This document shows positions 45,928 to 54,602 of a DNA stretch of 64,000 bases, piece by piece. Position 1 is the stretch's first letter. Every line of letters starts with the position of its first letter. Both the position numbers and the translations under genes were made by a program. The DNA comes from JBGTSJ01 sp041940305. GTDB lineage: Bacteria > Planctomycetota > Planctomycetia > Planctomycetales > Planctomycetaceae. The notes under the pieces were generated by a model. The model was given only the letters and a program-made list of their open reading frames with translations, had not been told where the DNA came from and made no database searches. The DNA lies in assembly GCA_041940305.1 (NCBI GenBank), contig JBGTSJ010000025.1:1-64000 (forward strand), given 5' to 3'.

Positions 45928-47082
45928 ATGCCGTCAAAAATCCAACCGAGCTTACTGCGCCAGATGACGGTCCGTCGTGTTATTGAGCTGCTGCATCATC
46001 GCGGCCCGAGTTCGCGAGCGGACCTCACTCGGTTGTCGGGAATCAGCGCGCCCACGATCTCCAAGGCCGTCGCATCCCTGCTGGACGCCGGACTCCTTGA
46101 AGAGGGGCCGGCGCCGCAGGGCCAGTTGGGACGGCCCGGCAACGTGCTCAAACTCGCCAGCGAACGAGCCCAGGTCATCGGCATTGCCCTGGACGCCGAC
46201 CATTGCACCATCGCCCCGGCGGGACTCGACGGAACCATTCGCAGGGACTCGCTGCAGGAGTTAACCACGCCCGGCAGCTACCAGCGACTGCTGTCCGTCC
46301 TCGCCGACGGAGCCAGGCGACTGATGCGGAGACGAGCCGTTGAAACGCTGGGCGTCGGCATCAGTATCCCAGGACTGATTAATCGGCGCGAAGGTAAGGC
46401 TGTGTTCTCGCCGAACCTGCACCTGACCGACGGGCATGCGCCGGACGCGGACCTCTCAGCCCGGCTCGGCGTACCCTGCACAATGATGCAGGAGAACCAG
46501 GCACTGTGCCTGGGGGAAAAGATGTCGAGCGAGGTCTCAGACAATTTCGCGACACTGGACGCCAGCATTGGACTCGGACTGGGAATTGTCTCCGAGGGAC
46601 GCCTGCTGTCCGGCAACAGCGGGCTGGCGGGCGAGTTGGGACACATCACCGTGCAACCGGCAGGTCGCCTGTGCGGCTGCGGCAATCACGGCTGCCTGGA
46701 AACGGTTGCGACGGACTCCGCGCTGGTGCACCTGGTCTCTCAACGACTCGGCCGCAGCGTTTCGATGTCCGAAGTCCTCGAGCTGTTCGCATCCGGCGAG
46801 CTGCATGCGGAGCAGGAACTGCGATCCGTCTGCGAATACCTTGCCATTGCGATCGCCGCGACGATCAACCTGTTCAATCCGGAGGCGATTTTCGTGTATG
46901 CTCAATTGTTTGCCGCGCGGGACGGGGTGTTCGAAGAGGTCTGCGAACTGACGCGGCGTCGGGCGCTGGCGCCGTCACTGGCCGAATGCCGGATCCTGCG
47001 TGCGACCTGCTCGAAGATTCAGGGCGCCGTGGCGGTGGCCGTCCAACAGCTCCGCGAAGAAGTCGGCCCGATGGTCGCCTGA
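45928..47082 (+). CDS. ROK-family transcriptional regulator
   Basis: 384 residues. A winged helix-turn-helix lies at about 12-75 (VRRVIELLHHRGPSSRADLT, RLSGISAPTISKAVASLLDA). The ROK body follows: LGVGISIPGLINRREGKAVF, ENQALCLGEKM, GLGIVSEGRLLSGNSGLAGE and the zinc motif GHITVQPAGRLCGCGNHGCLE (His, three Cys). LNLGPEAIFV is replaced by TINLFNPEAIFVYAQL. NagC, Mlc and XylR are relatives that sense sugars or sugar phosphates. The GEN catalytic-type residues of ROK kinases are not obvious, as in the repressors. The ATG at 45928 is chosen to match the HTH position. It is 127 bp upstream of the PSD1 gene and might control it. Confidence 0.87.
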   Translation: MPSKIQPSLLRQMTVRRVIELLHHRGPSSRADLTRLSGISAPTISKAVASLLDAGLLEEGPAPQGQLGRPGNVLKLASERAQVIGIALDADHCTIAPAGLDGTIRRDSLQELTTPGSYQRLLSVLADGARRLMRRRAVETLGVGISIPGLINRREGKAVFSPNLHLTDGHAPDADLSARLGVPCTMMQENQALCLGEKMSSEVSDNFATLDASIGLGLGIVSEGRLLSGNSGLAGELGHITVQPAGRLCGCGNHGCLETVATDSALVHLVSQRLGRSVSMSEVLELFASGELHAEQELRSVCEYLAIAIAATINLFNPEAIFVYAQLFAARDGVFEEVCELTRRRALAPSLAECRILRATCSKIQGAVAVAVQQLREEVGPMVA

Positions 47083-47114
47083 CACCGACTGTTGCTGCGC
47101 GGCGGCAGATCGCA

Positions 47115-47128
47115 TAAACTCCAGTTTA
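47115..47128. promoter_or_regulatory. Palindrome TAAACTCCAGTTTA, possible ROK operator
   Basis: Perfect 6-bp arms TAAACT / AGTTTA around CC. It sits in an AT-rich patch (GTTTACTTAACGACGTTTACAAATTG) that is unusual in this high-GC DNA. It lies 33 bp after the ROK stop and about 82 bp before the next start. It could be an operator or part of the PSD1 promoter. No binding evidence. Confidence 0.35.
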
Positions 47129-47209
47129 CTTAACGACGTTTACAAATTGTGGACCTCCTGGCCGATCGGATCCACTCCCCCGATGTTCGCTTGCATTGCA
47201 CGTTTTCCG

Positions 47210-49816
47210 ATGAACGTATTCGACCGACGGGTCATCGCGGGATTGCTGGTTTCAATCGCCGCCTGGTTGGGACGAAGTGGCCTCGCTGACGGCGAGACGG
47301 GTGCTGACTCGACGTCGCCAGTCGCCGCCGATACGGCATACTTTGCTGAGAAAGTGCAGCCCCTCCTCGAGAAGCACTGCTTCCAATGCCACGGGGGTCC
47401 CGAGGTCGAAGGGGGATTGAAGCTGACGTCGCGCGACTCGATTCTGGAAGGCGGTGACTCCGGTCCCGCCGTCGACCTCGCTGCTCCGGCCGACAGCCTG
47501 CTGCTCGAAGCGATCAACTATGAGAGCTACGAGATGCCTCCCACGGGCAAGATGTCGCCCGCCGACATCGCCGTTCTCACTCGATGGGTGGAGCTGGGGA
47601 TTCCCATGCCCCCGGGCGAGGTGGAAGTCGACCTGCAGTCGCATGCCGGGCCGCCGGAGGTCAATGAACAGACGAAGAATCACTGGGCCTTCCGTCCGCT
47701 GCAGCGTCCGGAGGTTCCGGACGTTGACAATCCCGACTGGGCCGCCAACCCGATTGACGCCTTTATCTTCTCCCGACTGCAGGCAGCAGGGCTCGACCCG
47801 AATCCGCCCGCTCGCCGCCGCGAACTCATGCGGCGGGTGCACTACGATCTATTGGGACTTCCTCCTTCGCCCGAAGCCGTCGAAGCGTTTGCAGCCGATG
47901 AGTCGGCCGATGCCTACGCGCGGCTCATTGAACAACTGCTCGAATCGCCGCATTATGGTGAGCACTGGGCCCGCTACTGGCTGGATCTCGTCCGCTATGC
48001 CGAGTCCAACAGTTACGAACGCGACAATCCCAAGCCCTTCGTGTGGCGCTATCGGGACTACGTCATTGATGCCTTCAACAACGACAAGCCGTACGACCAG
48101 TTCGTCCGCGAACAGCTTGCCGGCGATGAGCTGCCGGACGAGACAGCCGAGTCGATTATAGCGACGGGTTACTATCGGCTCGGGCTGTGGGACGATGAGC
48201 CGGTCGACCGCGAGCTGGCGTTCTACGACGGTCTCGACGATCTGGCCGCCACCACCGGACAGGCGTTCCTAGGCCTGACGATGAACTGCGCACGCTGCCA
48301 CGATCACAAGCTCGACCCGATCCCGCAGGCGGACTACTACCGGTTCATCGCGTTCTTTCGCAACATCCGGCACTACGGCGTCCGCGGGGACGATACGGTC
48401 TTCGCGGCGTCCGTGCGGGACGTCTCGACTCCCCAGCAGCAGGCCGCCTTTGAATCCGAGCGGGCAGCTTATGAGCAGCAGCTCGCTGAGCTCCGAGCCC
48501 AAATCGACGAAATCGAGAACGGCATTCGGGACCACCTGCAGGGAGGCGAGCGGGACGACTTTCAGGACGATCGCTCGCGGGCCCGCATCATTCGCCGGCA
48601 CATCGGGAATCTGATCAGCCAGGAGGCGTTCGAAGCCTACTCCGATCTCCGTGATGAATGGCGGACCCTGCGCGATCACCCGCCGCGAGTGGCTGCGCAG
48701 GCACTCTGCATCAAGGAGGAGGGAGCGGACTGCCCTCCGACGTTCGTCCTGGCGCGCGGCATGCCGGCGGCCAAGACCGACGAAGTCCAGCCGGCCTTCC
48801 CGGAGGTGCTTTCTCCCCCTCCGCCCGAGATTCACGTCCCGGCCGATCGCGAGTCCTCCGGACGACGGCTGGCCCTGGCGAACTGGATCGCCAATCCGCA
48901 GAACCCGCTGACGGCGCGGGTGATGGTCAATCGCCTCTGGCAGTGGCATTTCGGCCGCGGAATCGTGCGATCGCCGAACGACTTTGGTCTCAAGGGAGAC
49001 GCCCCCACGCATCCGGAACTGCTCGACTGGCTCGCCAGCGAGTTCATCGCGCGAGGCTGGAGCATCAAGGAGATGCACCGTCTCATCCTGACATCGAACA
49101 CGTACCAGATGTCGACCAGGGTTGAGGGTCAAGAGTTCAAGGTTCAGCGACAGGAACCAGGCCATCAATCTGACGTCTCCCTGAACCCTGAACCCACCAC
49201 CGTTAGCCCTTCCTCCATCGATCCACAGAACGACCTCGTCTGGCGTTTCGATCCGCGGCGGCTGCGCGCCGAAGAGGTCCGCGACTCGATCCTCGCCGTC
49301 AATGGAATGCTCAATCTCGAAAAGATGTACGGGCCGAGCGTGTACGAGGTGATCCCGGATGAAGTGCTGGCAGGGCAGTCGATGCCCGGCCATAACTGGG
49401 GCCGCTCGTCGGAGGACGACAGCCGGCGGCGCAGCCTTTACATCCACGTAAAGCGCTCGCTGCAGGTCCCGCTGCTGGCCGCCTTCGACGCCGCCGACAC
49501 CGACTTCACCTGTCCCGTCCGCTTCGCCACCACGCAGCCGACGCAGGCGCTGACCCTGCTCAACAGCGACTTCCTTCAGCAGCAGGCGGCCGCGTTCGCA
49601 GAATACGTGCAAGACGAAGCCGGCGACGAACCGCGGGCGCGAATCGCCTTCGCCCTGCGCCTGGTGACGCAGCGTCCGCCCACGGACACTGAGATCGAGC
49701 GCGGGCTCGAACTCACCGAGTCGCTGCAGAGCGACCACGGACTCGCTCCCGACCAGTCGCTCAAGTACTTCTGCCTGCTGGCGCTGAACCTGAATGAGTT
49801 TGTGTATCTGGATTGA
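47210..49816 (+). CDS. PSD1-DUF1549-DUF1553 exported protein with in-frame repeat insertion
   Basis: 868 residues. Signal peptide FDRRVIAGLLVSIAAWLGRS, then a single haem-type motif CFQCHGG near residue 57. DUF1549 (NPIDAFIFSRLQAAGLDPNP, SPHYGEHWARYWLDLVRYAE, YDQFVREQLAGDEL) contains CARCHDHKLDP. A helical stretch rich in Glu/Gln follows (about 410-445). DUF1553 is present (GRRLALANWIANPQNPLTAR, RLWQWHFGRGIV, HPELLDWLASEF, IKEMHRLILTSNTY). After TSNTYQMSTR an insert of about 28 residues (VEGQEFKVQRQEPGHQSDVS ...) is encoded by a palindromic dispersed repeat. DPQNDLVWRFDPRRLRAEEV then restores the family pattern. The ATG at 47210 gives the signal peptide; an ATG 27 bp upstream is possible. It heads the second cassette with DUF1501. 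Confidence 0.9.
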   Translation: MNVFDRRVIAGLLVSIAAWLGRSGLADGETGADSTSPVAADTAYFAEKVQPLLEKHCFQCHGGPEVEGGLKLTSRDSILEGGDSGPAVDLAAPADSLLLEAINYESYEMPPTGKMSPADIAVLTRWVELGIPMPPGEVEVDLQSHAGPPEVNEQTKNHWAFRPLQRPEVPDVDNPDWAANPIDAFIFSRLQAAGLDPNPPARRRELMRRVHYDLLGLPPSPEAVEAFAADESADAYARLIEQLLESPHYGEHWARYWLDLVRYAESNSYERDNPKPFVWRYRDYVIDAFNNDKPYDQFVREQLAGDELPDETAESIIATGYYRLGLWDDEPVDRELAFYDGLDDLAATTGQAFLGLTMNCARCHDHKLDPIPQADYYRFIAFFRNIRHYGVRGDDTVFAASVRDVSTPQQQAAFESERAAYEQQLAELRAQIDEIENGIRDHLQGGERDDFQDDRSRARIIRRHIGNLISQEAFEAYSDLRDEWRTLRDHPPRVAAQALCIKEEGADCPPTFVLARGMPAAKTDEVQPAFPEVLSPPPPEIHVPADRESSGRRLALANWIANPQNPLTARVMVNRLWQWHFGRGIVRSPNDFGLKGDAPTHPELLDWLASEFIARGWSIKEMHRLILTSNTYQMSTRVEGQEFKVQRQEPGHQSDVSLNPEPTTVSPSSIDPQNDLVWRFDPRRLRAEEVRDSILAVNGMLNLEKMYGPSVYEVIPDEVLAGQSMPGHNWGRSSEDDSRRRSLYIHVKRSLQVPLLAAFDAADTDFTCPVRFATTQPTQALTLLNSDFLQQQAAAFAEYVQDEAGDEPRARIAFALRLVTQRPPTDTEIERGLELTESLQSDHGLAPDQSLKYFCLLALNLNEFVYLD
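49120..49195. repeat. Intragenic palindromic repeat (GGTTGAGGGTC ... CTGAACCCTGAACCC)
   Basis: The left arm is GGTTGAGGGTCAAGAGTTCAAGGTTCAG split into two words, and the right arm is CTGAACCCTGAACCC. The word GGTTCAG / CTGAACC pairs. The same word type occurs at the dnaG 3' end. It is inside the DUF1553 frame, is a multiple of three in effect, and has no stop in that frame. Confidence 0.7.
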
Positions 49817-49861
49817 GACTATGCCAGGTTTCGTGCAGTTACTGACGAAGTCGAGGGGCCT

Positions 49862-50290
49862 ATGGTCGATAATCAGGATCACTTGCCTGAGGGCGACGCG
49901 GATGACCAATGGCTTGCCGACGAAGATGTCGAGTACGCATCGGATGCCCCAAGGAGCAAGAATTGGACGACCCGCGCCGCGCGAACACGGTCCCGCAGCG
50001 TCGTCACGGAGGTCGGGATTTTCTGCATTGGAGTCGGACTCCTGATTACGATCGCCGGAATCGCCAGTTGGTCGGCGGTCCCTGCCAAGCCGACGTTGTT
50101 CGCCATGCCAAGATACCTGGCGTTCGGTATCCCAATCACCGCAGTGGGATTGATCAACACGTTCTGCGGTGTGTTGGCGATTGTTGTCCGCAGTAGTTGG
50201 TCAATCATTCTCGGTATCTGTGCAGGTGCGATGATTTGCATCACACAGCCGCGACTCCAGCTCCTGGGCGCAGCGCGATCAAGAACTTGA
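49862..50290 (+). CDS. Small membrane protein of unknown function
   Basis: 142 residues. A charged N-terminal 45 residues (EGDADDQWLADEDVEYASDA) precede three membrane helices, VTEVGIFCIGVGLLITIAGI, YLAFGIPITAVGLINTFCGV and SSWSIILGICAGAMICI. No motif is recognised. It is inserted between the PSD1 gene (46 bp upstream) and the DUF1501 gene (20 bp downstream) and is on the same strand, so it is probably part of that operon. In the other PSD1-DUF1501 pair of this window the partners are directly adjacent. Confidence 0.6.
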   Translation: MVDNQDHLPEGDADDQWLADEDVEYASDAPRSKNWTTRAARTRSRSVVTEVGIFCIGVGLLITIAGIASWSAVPAKPTLFAMPRYLAFGIPITAVGLINTFCGVLAIVVRSSWSIILGICAGAMICITQPRLQLLGAARSRT

Positions 50291-50309
50291 CGAACAATAG
50301 GACGAAAAC

Positions 50310-51770
50310 ATGCACCGACCCCAATTCTGCGGCCGCACCCGCCGCGAGTTCCTCTGGCAGACCGGCTCCGGATTCGCCGGGCTGGCCTTGTCCGCCATGC
50401 TGAATGAGGACGGCTTCCTGCCGCGGCAATCGGTGGCTGCGGACGGACGGACGCCGTTTCAGAATCCGCTGGCGCCGAAGCAGCCGCATCATGATCCGGC
50501 GGCGACGGCGTGCATCTTTCTGTACATGTACGGCGGGCCGTCGCATGTCGATACGTTCGACTACAAGCCGGAAATGTACGGCCGCGATAACCAGACGGTC
50601 GAGGTCAAAACCTTCGGCCGCGGCGGGCACAGGAACCAGGGACGGATCGTCGAGCCGCGCTGGCAGTTCAAGCCGTACGGCGAATGCGGCAAGCTGGTGA
50701 GCGACCTGTTTCCGCATCTCGCCCAGCGCGTCGACGACATCGCGTTCCTGCACAGCATGACGGCCGATTCACCGATTCACGGCTCGGCCATGCTGATGAT
50801 GAACTCGGGACGCATCCTCAGCGGCAGCCCCTGCATCGGGTCGTGGCTCAACTACGGGCTGGGGACGATGAATGAGAACCTGCCCGGGTTCGTGGTGATG
50901 CTCGATCCGCGCGGCGGGCCGATCTCCGGCGCAAAGAACTGGTCCAGCGGCTATATGCCGGCCACCTACCAGGCGACCGTCATGCGCTCGCAGGGGGAGC
51001 CGATCCTCGACCTCAAGCCCCCTGAAGGGCTCACGCTCGATGCCCAGCGGAAGCTGCTCGACGCCCTGCGAGACTACAACGAAGAGCACCTGGCGTCGCG
51101 CAGGGAGAACAGCAACCTTGCGGCCCGGATCGCGAGCTACGAACTCGCGTTCAACATGCAGGTGCACGCCCCCGAGGCGGTCGATCTGTCTCAGGAGACA
51201 CGGGCGACCCAGGATCTGTACGGCCTCAATGATCCGCAGTGCGCGACGTTTGCCCGGCAGTGCCTGCTCGCGCGGCGGCTGGTCGAACGCGGCGTGCGGT
51301 TCGTGCAGCTGTACTCCGGCGGTGCCCACAACGACTCCAACTGGGACGCCCACACCGACATGGAGGCCAATCACAACCTGCACGCCGGCGAGACTGACAA
51401 GCCCATCGCAGGGCTGCTCGCCGACCTCAAGCAGCGCGGCCTGCTGGACAAGACGATCATCGTCTGGGGGGGCGAATTTGGCCGCCAGCCGACCGCCGAG
51501 TATGAGAAAGGGACCGGCCGCGACCACAACTCTTACGGCTTCACCACCTGGATGGCCGGCGGCGGGATCAAGGGAGGCACGAGCTACGGGACGACCGACG
51601 AACTGGGGAGCGCGGCGGTGGAGAACAAGCTGCACGTCAAGCACCTGCACGCCACCATTCTCCACCAGATGGGCCTCGACCCCAACGCGCTCACCTACTT
51701 CTACGGCGGGCTGGACCAGAAGCTGGTCGGCGTGGAAGGGGCGGCGCCGATCTGGGATGTGATTGGGTAG
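50310..51770 (+). CDS. DUF1501 exported protein
   Basis: 486 residues. Tat signal CGRTRREFLWQTGSGFAGLA. DUF1501 markers: ACIFLYMYGGPSHVDTFDYK, AFLHSMTADSPIHGSAMLMM, GSWLNYGLGTMNENLPGFVV, LLARRLVERGVRFVQLYSGG, DSNWDAHTDMEANHNLHAGE, IIVWGGEFGRQP, GRDHNSYGFTTWMAGGGIKG and KHLHATILHQMGLD. Compared with the copy at 24947, the His/Asp-rich linker (WDAHTDMEANHNLH) is the longer and more usual form of the family. It is the last gene of the second PSD1 cassette. Stop is at 51770; REP-like hairpins and RAYT follow. Confidence 0.92.
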   Translation: MHRPQFCGRTRREFLWQTGSGFAGLALSAMLNEDGFLPRQSVAADGRTPFQNPLAPKQPHHDPAATACIFLYMYGGPSHVDTFDYKPEMYGRDNQTVEVKTFGRGGHRNQGRIVEPRWQFKPYGECGKLVSDLFPHLAQRVDDIAFLHSMTADSPIHGSAMLMMNSGRILSGSPCIGSWLNYGLGTMNENLPGFVVMLDPRGGPISGAKNWSSGYMPATYQATVMRSQGEPILDLKPPEGLTLDAQRKLLDALRDYNEEHLASRRENSNLAARIASYELAFNMQVHAPEAVDLSQETRATQDLYGLNDPQCATFARQCLLARRLVERGVRFVQLYSGGAHNDSNWDAHTDMEANHNLHAGETDKPIAGLLADLKQRGLLDKTIIVWGGEFGRQPTAEYEKGTGRDHNSYGFTTWMAGGGIKGGTSYGTTDELGSAAVENKLHVKHLHATILHQMGLDPNALTYFYGGLDQKLVGVEGAAPIWDVIG

Positions 51771-51790
51771 CGCATGCAACTCGTTGGAGT

Positions 51791-51806
51791 ACAGCCTTCA
51801 GGCTGT
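51791..51806. repeat. REP-like hairpin 1 near RAYT
   Basis: ACAGCCTTCAGGCTGT is a 7-bp stem with a 2-nt loop, preceded by GGAGT. It lies 20 bp past the DUF1501 stop and about 80 bp before the RAYT start. Confidence 0.75.
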
Positions 51807-51843
51807 CTTCCTTGGGTTTGACAGTTCACTCTGCAACAGGAAG

Positions 51844-51857
51844 CAGGCGAAAGCCTG
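51844..51857. repeat. REP-like hairpin 2 near RAYT
   Basis: CAGGCGAAAGCCTG, a 5-bp stem with a GAAA tetraloop. AGGA and TCCT flanks allow the stem to extend with a small bulge. Its CAGGC...GCCTG core matches hairpins 1 and 3. It sits 30 bp before the RAYT start. Confidence 0.7.
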
Positions 51858-51887
51858 TCCTTTGTCGCCTCGAACGAAGGGACCGGG

Positions 51888-52493
51888 ATGTATCGTTGGC
51901 GACGGATGACGCCCGAGCAGCGGGCCAAGGTGCTGAGTGAACGCCAGCACCAGCGTCGTCCGTGGCACAGTCCGCCCCATTATTCTTGCGATACGGGAGC
52001 CTACCTGATGACGGCCGCCTGCTTTGAGCATCGGCCTGTCATTGGCGTCAGTCCTGAGAGAATGGCGGCGTTCGAGTTTGAACTGCTCGCAACCTGTAAC
52101 GCCGCTTGTTCCGCGATCTTCGCCTGGATCGTTTTGCCCAATCACTATCATGTGCTCTGCAAGACTGATGATGTGCATGGGTTGATCTCAGTTCTTGGAA
52201 GGTTGCACGGCCGCACGTCATTTGCATGGAACCGCGAAGAGGACACGCGAGGACGGCAGGTGTGGTTCGCTGCCGCCGAAACTGCGATGAAGTCGGAACG
52301 GCACTTTCAGGCGACGACGTTGTATGTCTTCAACAATGCTGTTCGACACGGTTATGTCGAGAAGTGGCAGGACTGGCCCTACAGCAACGCACGAGACTGG
52401 CTCGACGCGACCGGTCGAGAGCGTGCCGAATTGCTATGGAAGGAGTTCCCCATCGACGATTACGGTCGCGACTGGGACCCGCCCGACCTTTGA
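51888..52493 (+). CDS. REP-associated tyrosine transposase (RAYT, Y1_Tnp)
   Basis: 201 residues. The HUH-type metal motif is LPNHYHVLC (HYH) near residue 85. The GRLHGRTSFAWNRE stretch and the region TLYVFNNAVRHGYVEKWQDW with the likely nucleophilic Tyr follow. WPYSNARDWL is the family signature after the catalytic helix. The ATG at 51888 has GAAGGGACC upstream. RAYTs are domesticated IS200/IS605-type transposases that move REP hairpins. REP-like hairpins lie on both sides at 51791, 51844 and 52573, so this is a complete RAYT/REP unit. The frame is intact. Confidence 0.9.
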   Translation: MYRWRRMTPEQRAKVLSERQHQRRPWHSPPHYSCDTGAYLMTAACFEHRPVIGVSPERMAAFEFELLATCNAACSAIFAWIVLPNHYHVLCKTDDVHGLISVLGRLHGRTSFAWNREEDTRGRQVWFAAAETAMKSERHFQATTLYVFNNAVRHGYVEKWQDWPYSNARDWLDATGRERAELLWKEFPIDDYGRDWDPPDL

Positions 52494-52572
52494 TGCTGGA
52501 GTCCGTCTTTCAGGCTACCTGAGGGTGATGCGCGCCGCCTGACTGGGAGTCGAGCCCGCAGCTCAAGAAGGG

Positions 52573-52586
52573 CAGGCTAAAGCCTG
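52573..52586. repeat. REP-like hairpin 3 near RAYT
   Basis: CAGGCTAAAGCCTG, a perfect 6-bp stem with an AA loop, followed by TACTACAAC. A degenerate version, GTCCGTCTTTCAGGCTACCTG, lies at 52501-52521. It is 10 bp before the start of the DUF488 gene, so it may affect that gene's translation. Confidence 0.72.
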
Positions 52587-52595
52587 TACTACAAC

Positions 52596-52970
52596 ATGCA
52601 CCTTCGCGCCGTCCGTCTTGGTTCTACGCGCGTTTCCGGGGAAGGCCTCCGCATCGGCACGGTTCGTTATCTGCCGCGCGGGGTCCGAAAGGGGGATCTG
52701 GCAAGGCGGGATTACTTTGACGTCTGGCTTCCGATCCTGGCGCCCAGCCGTGAGCTGTTGCGGGGACTGAAGGACGGCAGTCTGGCCGTCAGTCGGTTCT
52801 TTGTCCGCTATCGACGCGAGATGACGGAGACGGACGCCCGGCAGACGATCCTGCTGCTGGCCGCGCTGGCTCGGCGCACACCGATTGCGATCGGCTGCTA
52901 CTGCGAGGATGAGTCGCGCTGTCACCGGTCCGTGTTGATCGAGCTGATCCGCGAGGCGGACGGGACGTGA
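52596..52970 (+). CDS. DUF488 family protein
   Basis: 124 residues. Family markers are the N-terminal GTVRYLPRGVRKGDLARRDY, the central FDVWLPILAPSRELL and the end GCYCEDESRCHRSVLIELIR. The Cys-Tyr-Cys and ESRCHR motifs are highly conserved, and the CHR Cys/His are proposed active-site residues. The function is not known; some members bind or sense nucleotides or are linked to stress. The ATG at 52596 has no good Shine-Dalgarno because the REP hairpin lies just upstream. It is alone on its side; the exported hydrolase gene starts 137 bp downstream. Confidence 0.83.
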   Translation: MHLRAVRLGSTRVSGEGLRIGTVRYLPRGVRKGDLARRDYFDVWLPILAPSRELLRGLKDGSLAVSRFFVRYRREMTETDARQTILLLAALARRTPIAIGCYCEDESRCHRSVLIELIREADGT

Positions 52971-53107
52971 TCTGCCGGGGTCGCGGAATCTCCCGAAGTG
53001 CGCGATGGAGGGGGGAATCTCCGTTGCATACGATGGGCGGAGACGCCCCGATGACGGATCCGGGCCGCAGGGGCGTTCTGAGCGGACGTACCGGAAGGAG
53101 GGAACGG

Positions 53108-54424
53108 ATGATTCGTTTGAGCTGCATACTGATGCTGTCAGCGACGGTCCTGACGGGCACGCTGCCGATCTCACTGCACGCTGACGAGGCGTCGACTGCC
53201 GAGCCGTTCCGCGTTCCGGTCGACGAAGAGTCCGGCATTACGACGGTCACTGTTCCAGCCGAGAATGGCGAAGTGGCCTGGAGCGATGTCATCCGGGCGC
53301 TCGCCCGCAGCGGCCGGCTGGACGACGCGGTGCTGCAGAAACTTCCTGAGGGCCACATCGACCTGAACGATCCCCGCGGTCGCTTCGGACTGATCGGGCT
53401 GAATCTCGTCCTGCCGCCGGAGATCAGCATCTCGGTCCGGCGGGACGACGCGGGCGCCGAGCCGTCGCTGGAGATTACGATCGACGAGCCCGGCCTCGAA
53501 CGCCGCACGCGTGATATCCAGCGTTGTCTCCGCGAACGCGCGGCAGCGGACGCCGGCAACGCGGAGAAGTATGGAATGACGCTCGACGAGGACTGGCGGC
53601 AGTTCGAGCCGTCCCGTCCCGTCGTGCTCCTCATCCATGGGTACAACTCGTCCGCGACGTCACTCTCGGAACTGCACGCCGCCGTCCGCGAGGCCGGGCA
53701 CGCCGTCGCCGTCTTCGTCTATCCCAACGACGGTCCCATCGAGGAATCGGCCGACCTCCTTGCTGCCGAGCTGCGCGCGTTCGCCGACGCGCATCCGGGG
53801 CGCGACGTGTCGATCGTGGCCCATTCGATGGGGGGACTGGTGGCCCGGGCCGTGATTGAGAATCCGGAACTCGATCCGGGCAACGTGCGGCGGCTGATCA
53901 TGGTGGCCACTCCGAACCAGGGGAGTCAGCTCGCCTGTTTCCCCGGCGGACTCGATGCGGGCGATCATCTGACGTCGCGTCCCGACGACGGCCTGCCGGG
54001 GCTGTTCCGCGACGCAGCCGCCGACGGGCTGAACGAATCCTGTCACGACATGCGACCCGGCTCGGACTTTCTGAAGGAGCTCAACAGCCGCGAGCGAAAC
54101 CCCGAAGTTCGCTATTCGCTGCTGATTGGCACGGGGGGCCCGCTCTCGCCCGAGTCGCTGGACGAGCTGCGGCGCATCCTCGATGCGGCCGCGGCCGACA
54201 ATCCGCTGGCCCGGCTGTTGCGGCCGCGGCTGCGGGAACCGCTGGATGATCTGGACGAAGTGCTGGTGGATGAAGGGGACGGAGCCGTGGCGGTCAAGCG
54301 AGCCCGGCTGGAGGGTGTTGAGGACACCGAGCTGCTGGAGTTCTCGCACCTGACGATCACGCGGGCGTTTGATACGCCGACGGGAGAGTCGCTGCTGAAT
54401 GCGATCCTGACACGACTGGAGTAG
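53108..54424 (+). CDS. Exported alpha/beta hydrolase (lipase/esterase-like)
   Basis: 438 residues. The ATG at 53108 has AAGGAGG 6 nt upstream. Signal peptide LSCILMLSATVLTGTLPISL ends near LHA. The first 150 residues are a separate domain rich in acidic residues (VIRALARSGRLDDAVLQKLP, LVLPPEISISVRRDDAGAEP). Then comes the hydrolase: oxyanion loop VVLLIHGYNSSAT, nucleophile elbow VSIVAHSMGGLVAR (Ser in AHSMG), VRRLIMVATPNQGSQ, and a probable catalytic His in EFSHLTIT. The catalytic Asp is likely in the DEVLVDEGDGAV turn. The enzyme should cleave an ester in the periplasm; the substrate is unknown. Confidence 0.87.
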   Translation: MIRLSCILMLSATVLTGTLPISLHADEASTAEPFRVPVDEESGITTVTVPAENGEVAWSDVIRALARSGRLDDAVLQKLPEGHIDLNDPRGRFGLIGLNLVLPPEISISVRRDDAGAEPSLEITIDEPGLERRTRDIQRCLRERAAADAGNAEKYGMTLDEDWRQFEPSRPVVLLIHGYNSSATSLSELHAAVREAGHAVAVFVYPNDGPIEESADLLAAELRAFADAHPGRDVSIVAHSMGGLVARAVIENPELDPGNVRRLIMVATPNQGSQLACFPGGLDAGDHLTSRPDDGLPGLFRDAAADGLNESCHDMRPGSDFLKELNSRERNPEVRYSLLIGTGGPLSPESLDELRRILDAAAADNPLARLLRPRLREPLDDLDEVLVDEGDGAVAVKRARLEGVEDTELLEFSHLTITRAFDTPTGESLLNAILTRLE

Positions 54425-54531
54425 GGGCCGGCGCGATCGGGGTGTCGTCGACTGGGGCGGGGCGTGATGTCTGTGGGGAGCGATTCCGGGTCCCGGAGTT
54501 CGCCTTGCTTTTTTGAGGGGGTCCCGCGGGC

Positions 54532-54556
54532 GGCGCAGAGGACTGGGCCTGCGACG
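54532..54556. repeat. GGCGCAGAGGACTGGGCCTGCGACG repeat, copy 1
   Basis: A 25-bp word with a GGCGCAG / CTGGGCC stem and AGGA loop. It matches 24 of 25 positions with 57797-57821. It is in the leader of the propeller-cytochrome gene, about 45 bp before its start. Confidence 0.65.
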
Positions 54557-54602
54557 CTTACGAGCGTTCTCACTACGGACGCAGTCCGGGTACAATGGCT
54601 GC

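Noticed and set aside
48269..49909. Open frame of 546 codons on the minus strand
   Set aside because: Shadow of the PSD1/DUF1553 gene, whose motifs are unambiguous on the plus strand.
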